The position numbers and the translations under genes were made by a program. A stretch of DNA of 33,594 nucleotides, from assembly GCA_903866915.1 (NCBI GenBank), contig CAIPPO010000199.1:1-33594 (forward strand), given 5' to 3'. Below, piece by piece: positions 25,736 to 33,341 of the stretch; position 1 is the first letter of the stretch; each line of letters starts with the position of its first letter. A model generated the notes under the pieces. The model saw nothing but the letters and a program-made list of their open reading frames with translations. It ran no database searches and was not told the DNA's origin. The stretch is from an uncultured Mucilaginibacter sp. GTDB lineage: Bacteria; Bacteroidota; Bacteroidia; Sphingobacteriales; Sphingobacteriaceae.

Positions 25736-25740
25736 TCGTG

Positions 25741-25874
25741 AGTTCAAGAAGTTTAACGCCCCAGGCACAAGGCAAGTTCCGCCTTGCGGCTGGCACTACC
25801 CGTCAAGCGCGTCGCACCTTCCACCATACGCCAGGCACCATAAGCGTCGCAAAATTCGCTTTGCGCCATGCGCC
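25741..25874. repeat. GC-rich non-coding repeat-like segment with two hairpins
   Basis: This stretch is markedly GC-richer than the flanks and has recurrent short words (TTTAACGCC, CGCCAGGCAC, GCGCC). Two hairpins are visible: CAAGGC (25768-25773) with GCCTTG (25781-25786), and CGCAAA (25848-25853) with TTTGCG (25860-25865). It runs right up to the SDR stop codon. A related inverted word set occurs at 29019-29056. The plus-strand frames across it are not gene-like. Confidence 0.55.
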
Positions 25875-26651
25875 CTAAAAAATCCCCCGACCTGCTCCGC
25901 CGTCTATCTGTATCGTGGTGCCGGAAATATAAGCGGCCTGCTCTGACGCTAAATAAGCCACCAATGCCCCCAGCTCTTCAGGTTTGCCGATACGACCTGC
26001 CGGGATAGTTTTAGCGCGATCTTTCAGGGCCTGGTCCAGGTCGATATCTTTGGGCAGTACTTCTTTGACACGTTCGGTGAGTATCAGGCCCGGGGCGATA
26101 TTATTAACCGTGATATGGTAGGGCCCCAATTCGTCGGCCATCAATTTAGCCATGCCGACAATTGCCATACGAGTTGCCGTAGAAAGTACGGCATTATTCA
26201 ATACCGATTTAACCGAGGCACTGATAATATTAATGATGCGGCCTCCGCCGGCACTTTTCATATAAGGCAATACATAGCGACCGGTACGTGCAAATGCAAA
26301 TAGCGTAAGCTCGAAAGCATGTTGCCATTGCGTATCGTCAAAGGCCTCGAACTTATCAAAAGGCGGACCTCCTCCGTTGTTCACCATGATATCGATCCCG
26401 CCGAAAGTATCCACGGTTTTTTGGATCAGGGCTTTTACCTGGGCAGCGTCAGACACATCTGCCGCAAATGCCAGAACCGGGTTACCGGTTTGCGACTGGA
26501 TTTGGGCTGCGGTTACAGCCAGGGCCTCCGCATTACGCGAACAAATAACAACTTTAGCGCCTTCTGCTGACAGGGCCTCGGCCGAGGCCATTCCTAGTCC
26601 TTTGCTGGCTGCCAGTACCAGAGCAACTTTATCTTTGAGTTTGAGATCCAT
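25875..26651 (-). CDS. SDR-family oxidoreductase lacking the canonical Tyr/Lys pair
   Basis: A 258-aa Rossmann-fold protein of the short-chain dehydrogenase/reductase family. The nucleotide motif reads LVLAASKGLG at 11-20, with Ala in place of the first Gly of TGxxxGxG. NNGGG at 91-95 replaces the usual NNAG. Ser144 of NIISAS fits the catalytic serine, but 13 residues on, where Tyr is expected, is Ser157, and the Lys four later is Arg161 (LSTATRMAIVG). The end, SGTTIQIDGGAGRGIF, resembles the usual SDR C-terminus. It may be a divergent SDR subgroup with altered chemistry or an inactive binder. Monocistronic, with a 29-base repeat pair before its start. Confidence 0.85.
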   Translation of the reverse strand: MDLKLKDKVALVLAASKGLGMASAEALSAEGAKVVICSRNAEALAVTAAQIQSQTGNPVLAFAADVSDAAQVKALIQKTVDTFGGIDIMVNNGGGPPFDKFEAFDDTQWQHAFELTLFAFARTGRYVLPYMKSAGGGRIINIISASVKSVLNNAVLSTATRMAIVGMAKLMADELGPYHITVNNIAPGLILTERVKEVLPKDIDLDQALKDRAKTIPAGRIGKPEELGALVAYLASEQAAYISGTTIQIDGGAGRGIF

Positions 26652-26657
26652 ATTTAA

Positions 26658-26731
26658 GCACGAATTACACTAATTTAGGCGAATTAACCGAATTGAATTT
26701 CTGCACGAATTACACTAATTTAGGCGAATTA
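26658..26731. repeat. 29-base direct repeat pair
   Basis: Two perfect copies at 26658-26686 and 26703-26731, beginning GCACGAATTACAC and ending TAGGCGAATTA, are separated by 16 bases. They fill the divergent gap between the SDR gene and dgkA. No coding potential. They could be an intergenic repeat family or tandem regulatory sites. Confidence 0.75.
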
Positions 26732-26742
26732 CAAGCATTAGA

Positions 26743-27111
26743 ATGAATAAATTCATCCGCGGTTTTGGGTTTGCGTTTAAAGGATTAGGTCATGCTGTTA
26801 AAACACAGCTTAATTTCCGGGTGCACCTGGTATTAGCGGTTGTTGCAATCGCCCTGGGTTGGTACCTGAAACTTTCTTCACCTGAATGGCTTTGGATCAT
26901 TTTTAGTATCGGGTTAGTATTGCTTACAGAATTGGTCAATACAGCTATCGAACTGTTAGTTGACCTCGTATCCCCTGGATTTAATGAAACAGCAGGTAAA
27001 GTTAAAGACATTGCTGCAGCAGCTGTATTGGTGACAGCCTTTACAGCACTGGCTATTGGCATTATCATCTTCCTACCCAAACTATCGCTATTGTTCGGTC
27101 ATGCTGCATAA
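26743..27111 (+). CDS. dgkA: DgkA-family membrane kinase (diacylglycerol/undecaprenol kinase)
   Basis: A 122-aa integral-membrane kinase of three helices. The family signature ELVNTAIELLVDLVSP at about 64-79 contains the catalytic Glu and metal-binding Glu residues, and the N-terminal FRGFG-like amphipathic part precedes the first helix (VHLVLAVVAIALGWYL). In Gram-positive bacteria the close homologues phosphorylate undecaprenol, and in E. coli diacylglycerol; either is possible here. Undecaprenol kinase activity would fit envelope polymer synthesis. The stop is overlapped by the recO start (27101), so translation is coupled. Confidence 0.88.
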   Translation: MNKFIRGFGFAFKGLGHAVKTQLNFRVHLVLAVVAIALGWYLKLSSPEWLWIIFSIGLVLLTELVNTAIELLVDLVSPGFNETAGKVKDIAAAAVLVTAFTALAIGIIIFLPKLSLLFGHAA

Positions 27112-27823
27112 AACCCGTGGCATCGTTTTTAAAACCACCGATTACGGCGAAAGCAGCGTGATCGTGCAGGTGTTTACGGAAAAATTCGGACTTCAATCCT
27201 ACATCATCAATGGGGTTAAAAAGCCGAAAGCCAAGATCACCCGCAATATGCTACAATCGCTTCACCTGCTCGATATGGTTGTTTATCATAAAAACAATGG
27301 CTCGGTTCAGCGAATATCAGAGCTTAAGAACTCGCCTCAGCTGCAAACCATTCCCTACGATGTCATCAAAAGCAGTATCGCAATATTTTTGAATGAAGTT
27401 GTTTACAAAGCCGTTAGGCTGCAATCGGCCGATGAAAATTTGTTCGATTTTATGTTCAACGCTATTGAATGGCTCGACCACCGGCAGGATGGATTCGCAA
27501 ACTTCCATTTGCTGTTTTTGGTAAGATTAAGTCGCTATTTAGGTTTTTATCCCGAGCAAACGAGCGCGGATGCCGACTATTTTGATATGAAGAACGGCAT
27601 CTTCTGCCGCTACAAACCCGAAGGGCTGTATTACCTTTCGCCGCCCCATACCCAAAATTTTCGGGCGCTGCTGTTAACTAATTTCGAGCGTTTGGGCAGT
27701 TTAAAATTCACGAATGATGAGCGGCGTTACCTGTTGCAAAAACTATTGGAATTTTATACGCTGCATGTAGAAGGTTTTGGGAATATCCGATCGCATGAGG
27801 TGCTGGAGGAGGTTTTGGGTTGA
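27101..27823 (+). CDS. recO: DNA repair protein RecO
   Basis: A 240-aa recombination mediator that loads RecA with RecR in the RecF pathway. The N-terminal OB fold begins MLHKTRGIVFKTTDYGESS, then GLQSYIINGVKKPKAKITR. The helical C-terminal half carries YLGFYPEQ and the final RSHEVLEEVLG. There is no obvious Cys4 zinc cluster, unlike some RecO proteins. The frame extends upstream to 27056, but the ATG at 27101 matches the family start and gives an 11-base overlap with dgkA. Confidence 0.92.
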   Translation: MLHKTRGIVFKTTDYGESSVIVQVFTEKFGLQSYIINGVKKPKAKITRNMLQSLHLLDMVVYHKNNGSVQRISELKNSPQLQTIPYDVIKSSIAIFLNEVVYKAVRLQSADENLFDFMFNAIEWLDHRQDGFANFHLLFLVRLSRYLGFYPEQTSADADYFDMKNGIFCRYKPEGLYYLSPPHTQNFRALLLTNFERLGSLKFTNDERRYLLQKLLEFYTLHVEGFGNIRSHEVLEEVLG

Positions 27824-27945
27824 GCTAACCTTCAAAGGCTATTTAATGAAATAGAAAAATAAATATTCATAATAAATAAGCCCTGCTATATTTCCCGAAA
27901 AACATTTAATTTCACGGTTAAATTTAACAAATCTTTAATACCCGA

Positions 27946-28656
27946 ATGCCCGGCAAAGTACTGATCGTGATACCCTGTTACAATGAAGAGGCATCGCTGC
28001 CGATATTGCTGCCTGAACTGCTGTCGACCAAACTGCCTAATGGTTACGAACTGAATGCTGTAATCATCAACGATTGCTCGAAAGACAACACGGTAGCTGT
28101 CGCAAAAAACTATGATGTTACTGTGCTTGACCTGCCTGTTAATCTGGGTATTGGCGGTGCGGTACAAACTGGCATTCGTTATGCAAGAGATAACAACTAC
28201 GACCTGGCGATGCAACTGGATGGCGATGGTCAGCACCCGCCAAAAGAACTCGCTAAACTTATCCGATACCACGATGAAACAGGTGTAAATGTGGTCATTG
28301 GCTCGCGGTTTTTGGAAAAAGAAGGATTTCAGTCGTCATTTACCCGGCGCCTTGGTATACAGTATTTCCATTGGTTGAACAGATTTCTGACCGGGCAGGC
28401 AATTTATGACAGCACATCTGGTTTCCGTCTTTTCGACCGCAAGGCAATTGCATTGGCAGCAGCCAGTTACCCTGATGAATACCCGGAACCGGAATCTTTG
28501 GTCGTATTTTCGAAAGCCGGTTTAAAAGTGGCGGAAGTTGCTGTGGTTATGGCCGCAAGGCAGGGCGGCCAATCATCCATTCGCAGTTTCGGATCGCTGT
28601 ATTATTGTATTAAAGTTACACTGGCTATGTTTTTTTCATTCATTCGCAAACCCTGA
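27946..28656 (+). CDS. GT2-family glycosyltransferase (polyprenyl-phosphate sugar synthase type)
   Basis: A 236-aa GT-A glycosyltransferase. The N-terminus VLIVIPCYNEEASLP and the DxD motif QLDGDGQHP at 90-98 (Asp92, Asp94) bind the nucleotide sugar. The family to which this pattern belongs includes dolichyl/polyprenyl-phosphate mannose and glucose synthases. There are no C-terminal membrane helices, only a hydrophobic tail (VTLAMFFSFIRKP), so membrane attachment may come from the adjacent DUF2304 protein, encoded 5 bases downstream. The likely product is a lipid-linked monosaccharide, which could feed the GT-C-like protein encoded at 29969-32371. Sugar identity is unknown. Confidence 0.88.
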   Translation: MPGKVLIVIPCYNEEASLPILLPELLSTKLPNGYELNAVIINDCSKDNTVAVAKNYDVTVLDLPVNLGIGGAVQTGIRYARDNNYDLAMQLDGDGQHPPKELAKLIRYHDETGVNVVIGSRFLEKEGFQSSFTRRLGIQYFHWLNRFLTGQAIYDSTSGFRLFDRKAIALAAASYPDEYPEPESLVVFSKAGLKVAEVAVVMAARQGGQSSIRSFGSLYYCIKVTLAMFFSFIRKP

Positions 28657-28661
28657 TCGTT

Positions 28662-29018
28662 ATGCTACGGATACAGTTCATCACCATCGCCGTCAACATT
28701 TTGTTTGTGCTTTACATTTCGCGGTTGATTATCAAAGGTAAGCTCCGTGAAGAATATGCTATTGTATGGGTAATGTGCACCCTGTTCCTGCTGCTATTCT
28801 CTTTCTGGACCGACGGCCTGGAACTTTTGCGCAAACTAACCGGTGTGGTGGTTGCTGCCAACCTTGTATTTACCGGCTTCATTTTCGCCATATTGGTATA
28901 CCTGTTGCATTTAAGTGTGGTAGCATCCAAGTTGTATAACGACAATAAAAAACTGGGGCAGGAAATATCCCTCTTGAAAGAACAGTTTAACAAACATCTG
29001 GAAGACAAAAAATCATAG
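28662..29018 (+). CDS. DUF2304 membrane protein
   Basis: A 118-aa protein with three hydrophobic helices: about 5-25, 35-52 (AIVWVMCTLFLLLFSFW), and 65-88 (VVVAANLVFTGFIFAILVYL), followed by a coiled-coil-like hydrophilic tail (KKLGQEISLLKEQF). This is the DUF2304 pattern. Such genes commonly follow GT2 polyprenyl-phosphate glycosyltransferases, and they are thought to assist or anchor them. Here the spacing is 5 bases, so they are almost surely co-translated. Function is inferred from neighbourhood only. Confidence 0.85.
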   Translation: MLRIQFITIAVNILFVLYISRLIIKGKLREEYAIVWVMCTLFLLLFSFWTDGLELLRKLTGVVVAANLVFTGFIFAILVYLLHLSVVASKLYNDNKKLGQEISLLKEQFNKHLEDKKS

Positions 29019-29056
29019 TGCCGTTTGCGTATGGCGATGGGCGTCAGGCGTTAAAT
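29019..29056. repeat. Short GC-rich repeat remnant
   Basis: The bases after the DUF2304 stop read GCCGTTTGCGTATGGCGATG then GGCGTCAGGCGTTAAA. On the minus strand this begins TTTAACGCCTGACGCCC, resembling the TTTAACGCCCCAGGCAC at 25752-25768. It looks like an inverted member of the same GC-rich intergenic repeat. Assignment rests on short words only. Confidence 0.4.
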
Positions 29057-29083
29057 TGTTGATATAATAAATTCACTAACCAA

Positions 29084-29953
29084 ATGAATCATTTATCGTG
29101 CCCGGTTTGCGGCAAGCCGCTTACGCAGCTATATAAATTGCGTTTTAATGTTTACCGATGTAATAGTTGCGAATTGCTTCACTCAGATGCCGAGTTTGAG
29201 CATTCGTTTGAATCAGATCTGGAATCAACTTCGCGCGATATTGGCCTGAAAAAATTGCGACTGGCGAATTTTAATATCATCATTAAAGAACTTCAAAAAC
29301 TAAAAGCTTCAAAAACCTCGAAGCTGGATGGGCTCGAGATTGGCAGCGGTAACGGTTGGTGGCTCGAAACTTGTCGTGCAAATGATATGATATGCACCGG
29401 CATCGAACCTGAACATATTTACGAGCAATACCACCAGCAGAATGGGCTTAAAGTTATTTATGGTTTTTACCCTGAAGTGAGCCCCAAAAAAGAAGGCGGG
29501 TATGATTTCATTATTTTTAATGATGTTTTTGAGCATATCCCCGACATCAATGAATTGGTGGAAAGCCTTAGAAATGACCTGGCCGATGATGGCCTCCTGA
29601 TTATTAATTTACCAATGAGCACCGGTATTTTCTATCGGCTGGCGACTTTTCAGCACAAGCTTGGTTTTAACAGCAATTTGACCAGGATGTGGCAGTTCAA
29701 CTTCCATAGTCCGCACATGAATTATTTTAATGAACAGAACATGAAGCTGCTGCTGGGAAAACACAGCTTTGATTGTTTGTCGGTACTTAAGCTCAACACG
29801 CTTGATTTTACGAGCATCAGGGAACGCATCCTGGCCGACAAAGGTGTCAACAAAGCCAAAGCGGCTATCATGACCACATCCCTCACCGTATTAAAACCAG
29901 TAATCCTCAGCTCTGAACCTGATATTAAAGTGTTCTTTTTCAGGAAGAAATAA
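29084..29953 (+). CDS. Class I SAM-dependent methyltransferase with N-terminal zinc ribbon
   Basis: A 289-aa protein. Cys6, Cys9, Cys26 and Cys29 (CPVCGK and RCNSCE) form a likely zinc ribbon. The Rossmann methyltransferase domain follows, with motif I LEIGSGNGWW at 84-93, the acidic IEPEHIYEQY after strand 2, and YDFIIFNDVFEHI then LLIINLP for motifs II-III. This Methyltransf_23-like architecture is common in polysaccharide and glycan loci where it methylates sugars, but small molecules are also possible. It follows the GT2/DUF2304 pair by 65 bases on the same strand and converges on the TMTC-like gene with only 15 bases between stops. Confidence 0.85.
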   Translation: MNHLSCPVCGKPLTQLYKLRFNVYRCNSCELLHSDAEFEHSFESDLESTSRDIGLKKLRLANFNIIIKELQKLKASKTSKLDGLEIGSGNGWWLETCRANDMICTGIEPEHIYEQYHQQNGLKVIYGFYPEVSPKKEGGYDFIIFNDVFEHIPDINELVESLRNDLADDGLLIINLPMSTGIFYRLATFQHKLGFNSNLTRMWQFNFHSPHMNYFNEQNMKLLLGKHSFDCLSVLKLNTLDFTSIRERILADKGVNKAKAAIMTTSLTVLKPVILSSEPDIKVFFFRKK

Positions 29954-29968
29954 ATTGCACACCAAAAA

Positions 29969-32371
29969 CTATTTTCCACTTTTTTTTCCTGCGATAGCCA
30001 GGGCTAAATTATTTTTCAGCAATTGGTTATTGGGGTTTAGCTGCAGCCCCTTTTCGCCAACTTTTATGGCATTATCCCATTGATGAAGGCCATTATAGGC
30101 AGCACAAAGGTTGTTATAAGGCAGATCGTAATTTGGGCGTTTATCAAGTGCACTTTCGCAGGCTGCAATACACAAATCGTACATCTTTTTATCATAATAA
30201 ACCAGGCTTTGATTAACGTATTCCTCCGGCGTTGGCGACGATATCGGAAAATTTACAGCGCTGATATGTTGCCCAGCCAGCGCAAGGTTATTTTTAGCCA
30301 GGGTAAAATCGGGCTGAATTGTTAAAGCGGCTTTTAAAGCTGTTGCGGCTTTATCAAATTGACTCAATGCCATATAACAGCTGCCAATATTATTGAAGGC
30401 AGCAGCATAATTAGGTTTAAGTTTAATGGCTTGTTGTGCTGCAACGATACTTTTGTCAAATCGGGCATCCAGATAATAATCAAGGCTTAATTGCAGATAT
30501 TTGTCGGCTGCAGGTGATAAAGCTACCTTTTCAGCTTCCAGGTCCGCCTTATTTATATGTTTCCGGGCACCTTCCAGGTAGGTCAGGGCAATTGTATTTC
30601 CGGGGTCCAGTTGCAGCGTATTGGCGGCTAAAAGTCTCAGGTTGTCCCATTCTGACTGCTCATCGAAACTTTGCATCAGGTAAAGGCGGGTTTCCAGGTC
30701 GGATTCCGAGAGTGCCAGTGACTTTTCCAGTACAACCTCGGCCTCATGATATCGGCGCATTGCGTTTAGAAATTTGCCGTACAATTTATAATGCACAGCA
30801 TACTGTTGTCCGATTTGGATACCATATAGAAAAAACTTTTCGGCATCAGCATATTTACCGGTCTGTTCCTTCAGTGCGCCCATATTGATATAGACAAATG
30901 AATATTCGGGTAACAGCAAGATTGCCCAGTTAAAGTAATTTTCAGCTTCTGCGTATTTTCCCTGGTCAAGTAATACATTGCCATAGTTCATTAACCCACG
31001 TCCGTTTTTTGGGCTTTTAACCGTTACATTAAACCATAAACTTTCTTCGCTGTGCCATACGGCATTGCGTTTCCAGGTTCCATAGCTGCATAATAGCAGA
31101 ACCAGCAATATCGGCGTCCAAAGAATTTTAGGACTTCGGGCTAACAACGAATTTTCGCGGCCATGGAAGTTAAAAATCACCAGGCCAATCGCCCAGCTGA
31201 CGCTTAAAGTAAGGCCCACAAACGGGAAAAACATACGGTGATCATTCAATACTTCGGCCAAGGGGATAAAACTTGAAGTTGGCCCAAGTGCGATAAAAAA
31301 CCAAATCAAACCAAAACTGATGGGCCGGTGTTTAGCAGATAGCGAAGTGTAAAAAATAATCCCAATCATGACCAGCAAAAAGGTACAGCCCACGTAGAAA
31401 CGCCAGTTGTGGATGCTGGTAAGCGGCTCCCAATCGGTGTCGGCACTGAGTCCGGTTGGCCAGAAAAAGGTAGCAAAATAGTGCAGGATGACGAATGGCT
31501 GTGTGATCAGGTAATGGAACACCGAATTACCTCCGGGCTCCCAGGTTTTTGGCGTTAATTTATCAACCAGCTTATACATTCCGCCACAAACGATGAAGGT
31601 CGGCAATGATTGCCATAAAGCCCGGCCAAACTGTTTCCAACGCCCGGGTTTGAACACGTCAACCAGGCTCAAACTTTCTTCGAATAGCAGGACATAGAAC
31701 AAGAATAAGGGCGCAAACATTACTGCCGGTGGCTTTGCCAGCACGCCTATTGCTACAGGCAAAAGATACAGGTACCACTTACGACAAAATGGAGAGCAGG
31801 TATACAAAACAAACCCGGCTAAAACAGCCAGAGTCGACTGTATATCGGCGCGGGCAATAATATAGTTGACTGTCTCGGCAACAGCGGGATGAAGCAGGTA
31901 CCAGGCTGAAGCGAACAACGCGACCCAGGCTATGTGTTTATTATCGGATGAGAAACCTAATATTTTTTTGAAAAAAATCACCATCAATACCCCCTGCAAG
32001 AGGAAAAATAGGAATGTAGAAAGATGGAAAAAAAATGGGTCGTAACCATTTCCGAGCCAATAGTCGATCGCTAGCGAAGTTGTTGTTACCGGGCGATATG
32101 CCTGGTTTTGCGGAAGGATACTGCTGGTGCTGCCATCCTTAAAAAACTTAGGAATATTGTTGATATTCCGGATATTGGGATTGCTGTAGATCGAGTGGCT
32201 ATCGTCGAAATGGAAGCCGTTATAAAAATGGTTGGAATAAACCAGCGTGACAACTAACAGGATGATGCCTGTATAAAATAGCAAGGTATTTTTCTTCACT
32301 TGAGATTGTAAAATTATCGAGGCAAAAAATACTAACTTTTGGGGAATAACAGTAAATGTTGTTTTTAACAT
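29969..32371 (-). CDS. TMTC-like GT-C membrane protein with C-terminal TPR repeats
   Basis: An 800-aa protein. Residues 30-430 contain about ten transmembrane segments. The first periplasmic loop has NGFHFDDSH at 51-59, whose Asp56-Asp57 matches the acidic pair of GT-C glycosyltransferases. HPAVAETVNYIIARAD at 161-176 closely resembles the HP..TEAV....GRAD motif of eukaryotic TMTC O-mannosyltransferases, and NDHRMFFPFVGL near 376-387 matches another TMTC signature. From about 456 to the C-terminus there are many TPR units, for example NYGNVLLDQGKYAEAENYF. The family transfers a sugar from a polyprenyl-phosphate donor to protein, but activity here is unproven. The GT2 nearby could make the donor. 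Start is the first Met; a GTG (VKKNTLLF) 24 codons in is an alternative. Confidence 0.85.
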   Translation of the reverse strand: MLKTTFTVIPQKLVFFASIILQSQVKKNTLLFYTGIILLVVTLVYSNHFYNGFHFDDSHSIYSNPNIRNINNIPKFFKDGSTSSILPQNQAYRPVTTTSLAIDYWLGNGYDPFFFHLSTFLFFLLQGVLMVIFFKKILGFSSDNKHIAWVALFASAWYLLHPAVAETVNYIIARADIQSTLAVLAGFVLYTCSPFCRKWYLYLLPVAIGVLAKPPAVMFAPLFLFYVLLFEESLSLVDVFKPGRWKQFGRALWQSLPTFIVCGGMYKLVDKLTPKTWEPGGNSVFHYLITQPFVILHYFATFFWPTGLSADTDWEPLTSIHNWRFYVGCTFLLVMIGIIFYTSLSAKHRPISFGLIWFFIALGPTSSFIPLAEVLNDHRMFFPFVGLTLSVSWAIGLVIFNFHGRENSLLARSPKILWTPILLVLLLCSYGTWKRNAVWHSEESLWFNVTVKSPKNGRGLMNYGNVLLDQGKYAEAENYFNWAILLLPEYSFVYINMGALKEQTGKYADAEKFFLYGIQIGQQYAVHYKLYGKFLNAMRRYHEAEVVLEKSLALSESDLETRLYLMQSFDEQSEWDNLRLLAANTLQLDPGNTIALTYLEGARKHINKADLEAEKVALSPAADKYLQLSLDYYLDARFDKSIVAAQQAIKLKPNYAAAFNNIGSCYMALSQFDKAATALKAALTIQPDFTLAKNNLALAGQHISAVNFPISSPTPEEYVNQSLVYYDKKMYDLCIAACESALDKRPNYDLPYNNLCAAYNGLHQWDNAIKVGEKGLQLNPNNQLLKNNLALAIAGKKSGK

Positions 32372-32447
32372 ATAGCCAAAGCCCTTACAAATTCCTTAAG
32401 GAAATATTAATAACACAAACATTTCTTTTTTATCATCTTTGCCAACA

Positions 32448-33341
32448 ATGAATGAGTCCCTAATGCAATTCAAAAAAACGCGTATCGCGCCCACGCCTAG
32501 TGGTTTTCTGCATTTGGGTAATATTTATTCCTTTTCTCTCACCGCTGCCTTAGCCGAAAAAACAGGTGCAACAATATTGCTTCGAATAGATGATCTGGAC
32601 CGAGACCGTGTTAACAAAGATTATATTCAGGATATATTTGATACACTGAATTTTATGGAGATACCCTGGCATGAAGGACCGAAAAACTTAAATGAATTTG
32701 AACGGGAATATTCGCAAATGCAACGAATGTCCTTATATGAAGAAGCGATAGCGCAACTGGCATCATTTGATGCGCTTTTTGCATGCAATTGTTCGCGATC
32801 ACAAATCAGGCTAAGCAGCGCGGATGATATATATCCGGGAACTTGCCGGCATAAAAATCTGTCGCTTAACGCCAAGGATGCCTGCTTACGACTAAAATCA
32901 GATGAACGACTTGGCTTGTCGGTCAAAACCTTAACTTCCGGCACACACCGGGCGCTACTGCCTGCAGCGATGAAAGATTTTGTGGTTCAAAAAAAGGATG
33001 GCTACCCGGCATATCAACTCGCATCCCTGATTGATGACATGCACTTTGGCGTCGATCTGATTGTTCGCGGGCAAGACCTTTGGAACTCTACGCTTGCGCA
33101 GCTTTACCTGAGTCAGAAGCTGGAGATAGCCGAATTTCAACAAGCTACCTTTCACCATCATTCTTTGGTTGCGGAAAAAACGGGCATAAAACTATCAAAA
33201 TCAGCAGGCGATACTTCCGTGCGATACCTGCGCCAATATGGTTTAAAGCCGGCTGATATTTATTCAAGGATTGGCCGTATGCTTGGATTTAATCATCCAG
33301 TTGATAACTGGCAGCAATTAGCAGCATTGGCCATTAAATAA
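32448..33341 (+). CDS. gluQ: Glutamyl-Q tRNA(Asp) synthetase-like protein
   Basis: A 297-aa truncated GluRS homologue without an anticodon-binding domain. Signatures are the HIGH-like PSGFLHLGN (His22-Asn25), RIDDLDRDRV, a zinc site with Cys113, Cys115, Tyr129 and Cys133 (FACNCSRSQ and IYPGTCRH), DLIVRGQDLWNSTLAQ, and KLSKS in GIKLSKSAGD. GluQ attaches glutamate to queuosine at position 34 of tRNA-Asp. The absence of the C-terminal half separates it from true GltX. The ATG at 32448 is preferred over the in-frame TTG at 32439. A near-consensus CATCTTTG box overlaps that TTG. It is divergent from the TMTC-like gene. Confidence 0.88.
   Translation: MNESLMQFKKTRIAPTPSGFLHLGNIYSFSLTAALAEKTGATILLRIDDLDRDRVNKDYIQDIFDTLNFMEIPWHEGPKNLNEFEREYSQMQRMSLYEEAIAQLASFDALFACNCSRSQIRLSSADDIYPGTCRHKNLSLNAKDACLRLKSDERLGLSVKTLTSGTHRALLPAAMKDFVVQKKDGYPAYQLASLIDDMHFGVDLIVRGQDLWNSTLAQLYLSQKLEIAEFQQATFHHHSLVAEKTGIKLSKSAGDTSVRYLRQYGLKPADIYSRIGRMLGFNHPVDNWQQLAALAIK

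Larger units (their letters stand above)
25420..25736. repeat. Array of three composite hairpin repeats with T-runs
   Basis: Three irregular units. Each has module A, a TACGGAGCC or CTACCGAGCC hairpin with a T-rich tail (A at about 25438, 25532 and 25666), then module B, a nearly identical 32-base core. Units 1 and 2 are followed by module C, TAGCyGGCGATrTT plus a similar stretch ending in CAAACGG (25508-25534 and 25603-25629, about 6 mismatches in 27). Units 1 and 3 share a leader of the form CGCwTTAyTAAGGG, and unit 1 has a G9 run at 25429-25437. Core spacings are 94 and 136 bases, so this is a short composite array rather than CRISPR. No protein is encoded. Confidence 0.8.

Noticed and set aside
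25420..25736. CRISPR array.
   Set aside because: Only three cores, with spacings of 94 and 136 bases, related modules instead of unique spacers, and no cas genes nearby.
25578..25946. Frames of 122 and 87 codons across the repeat region.
   Set aside because: They are built from hairpin repeats and GC-rich words and run into the SDR gene on the other strand.
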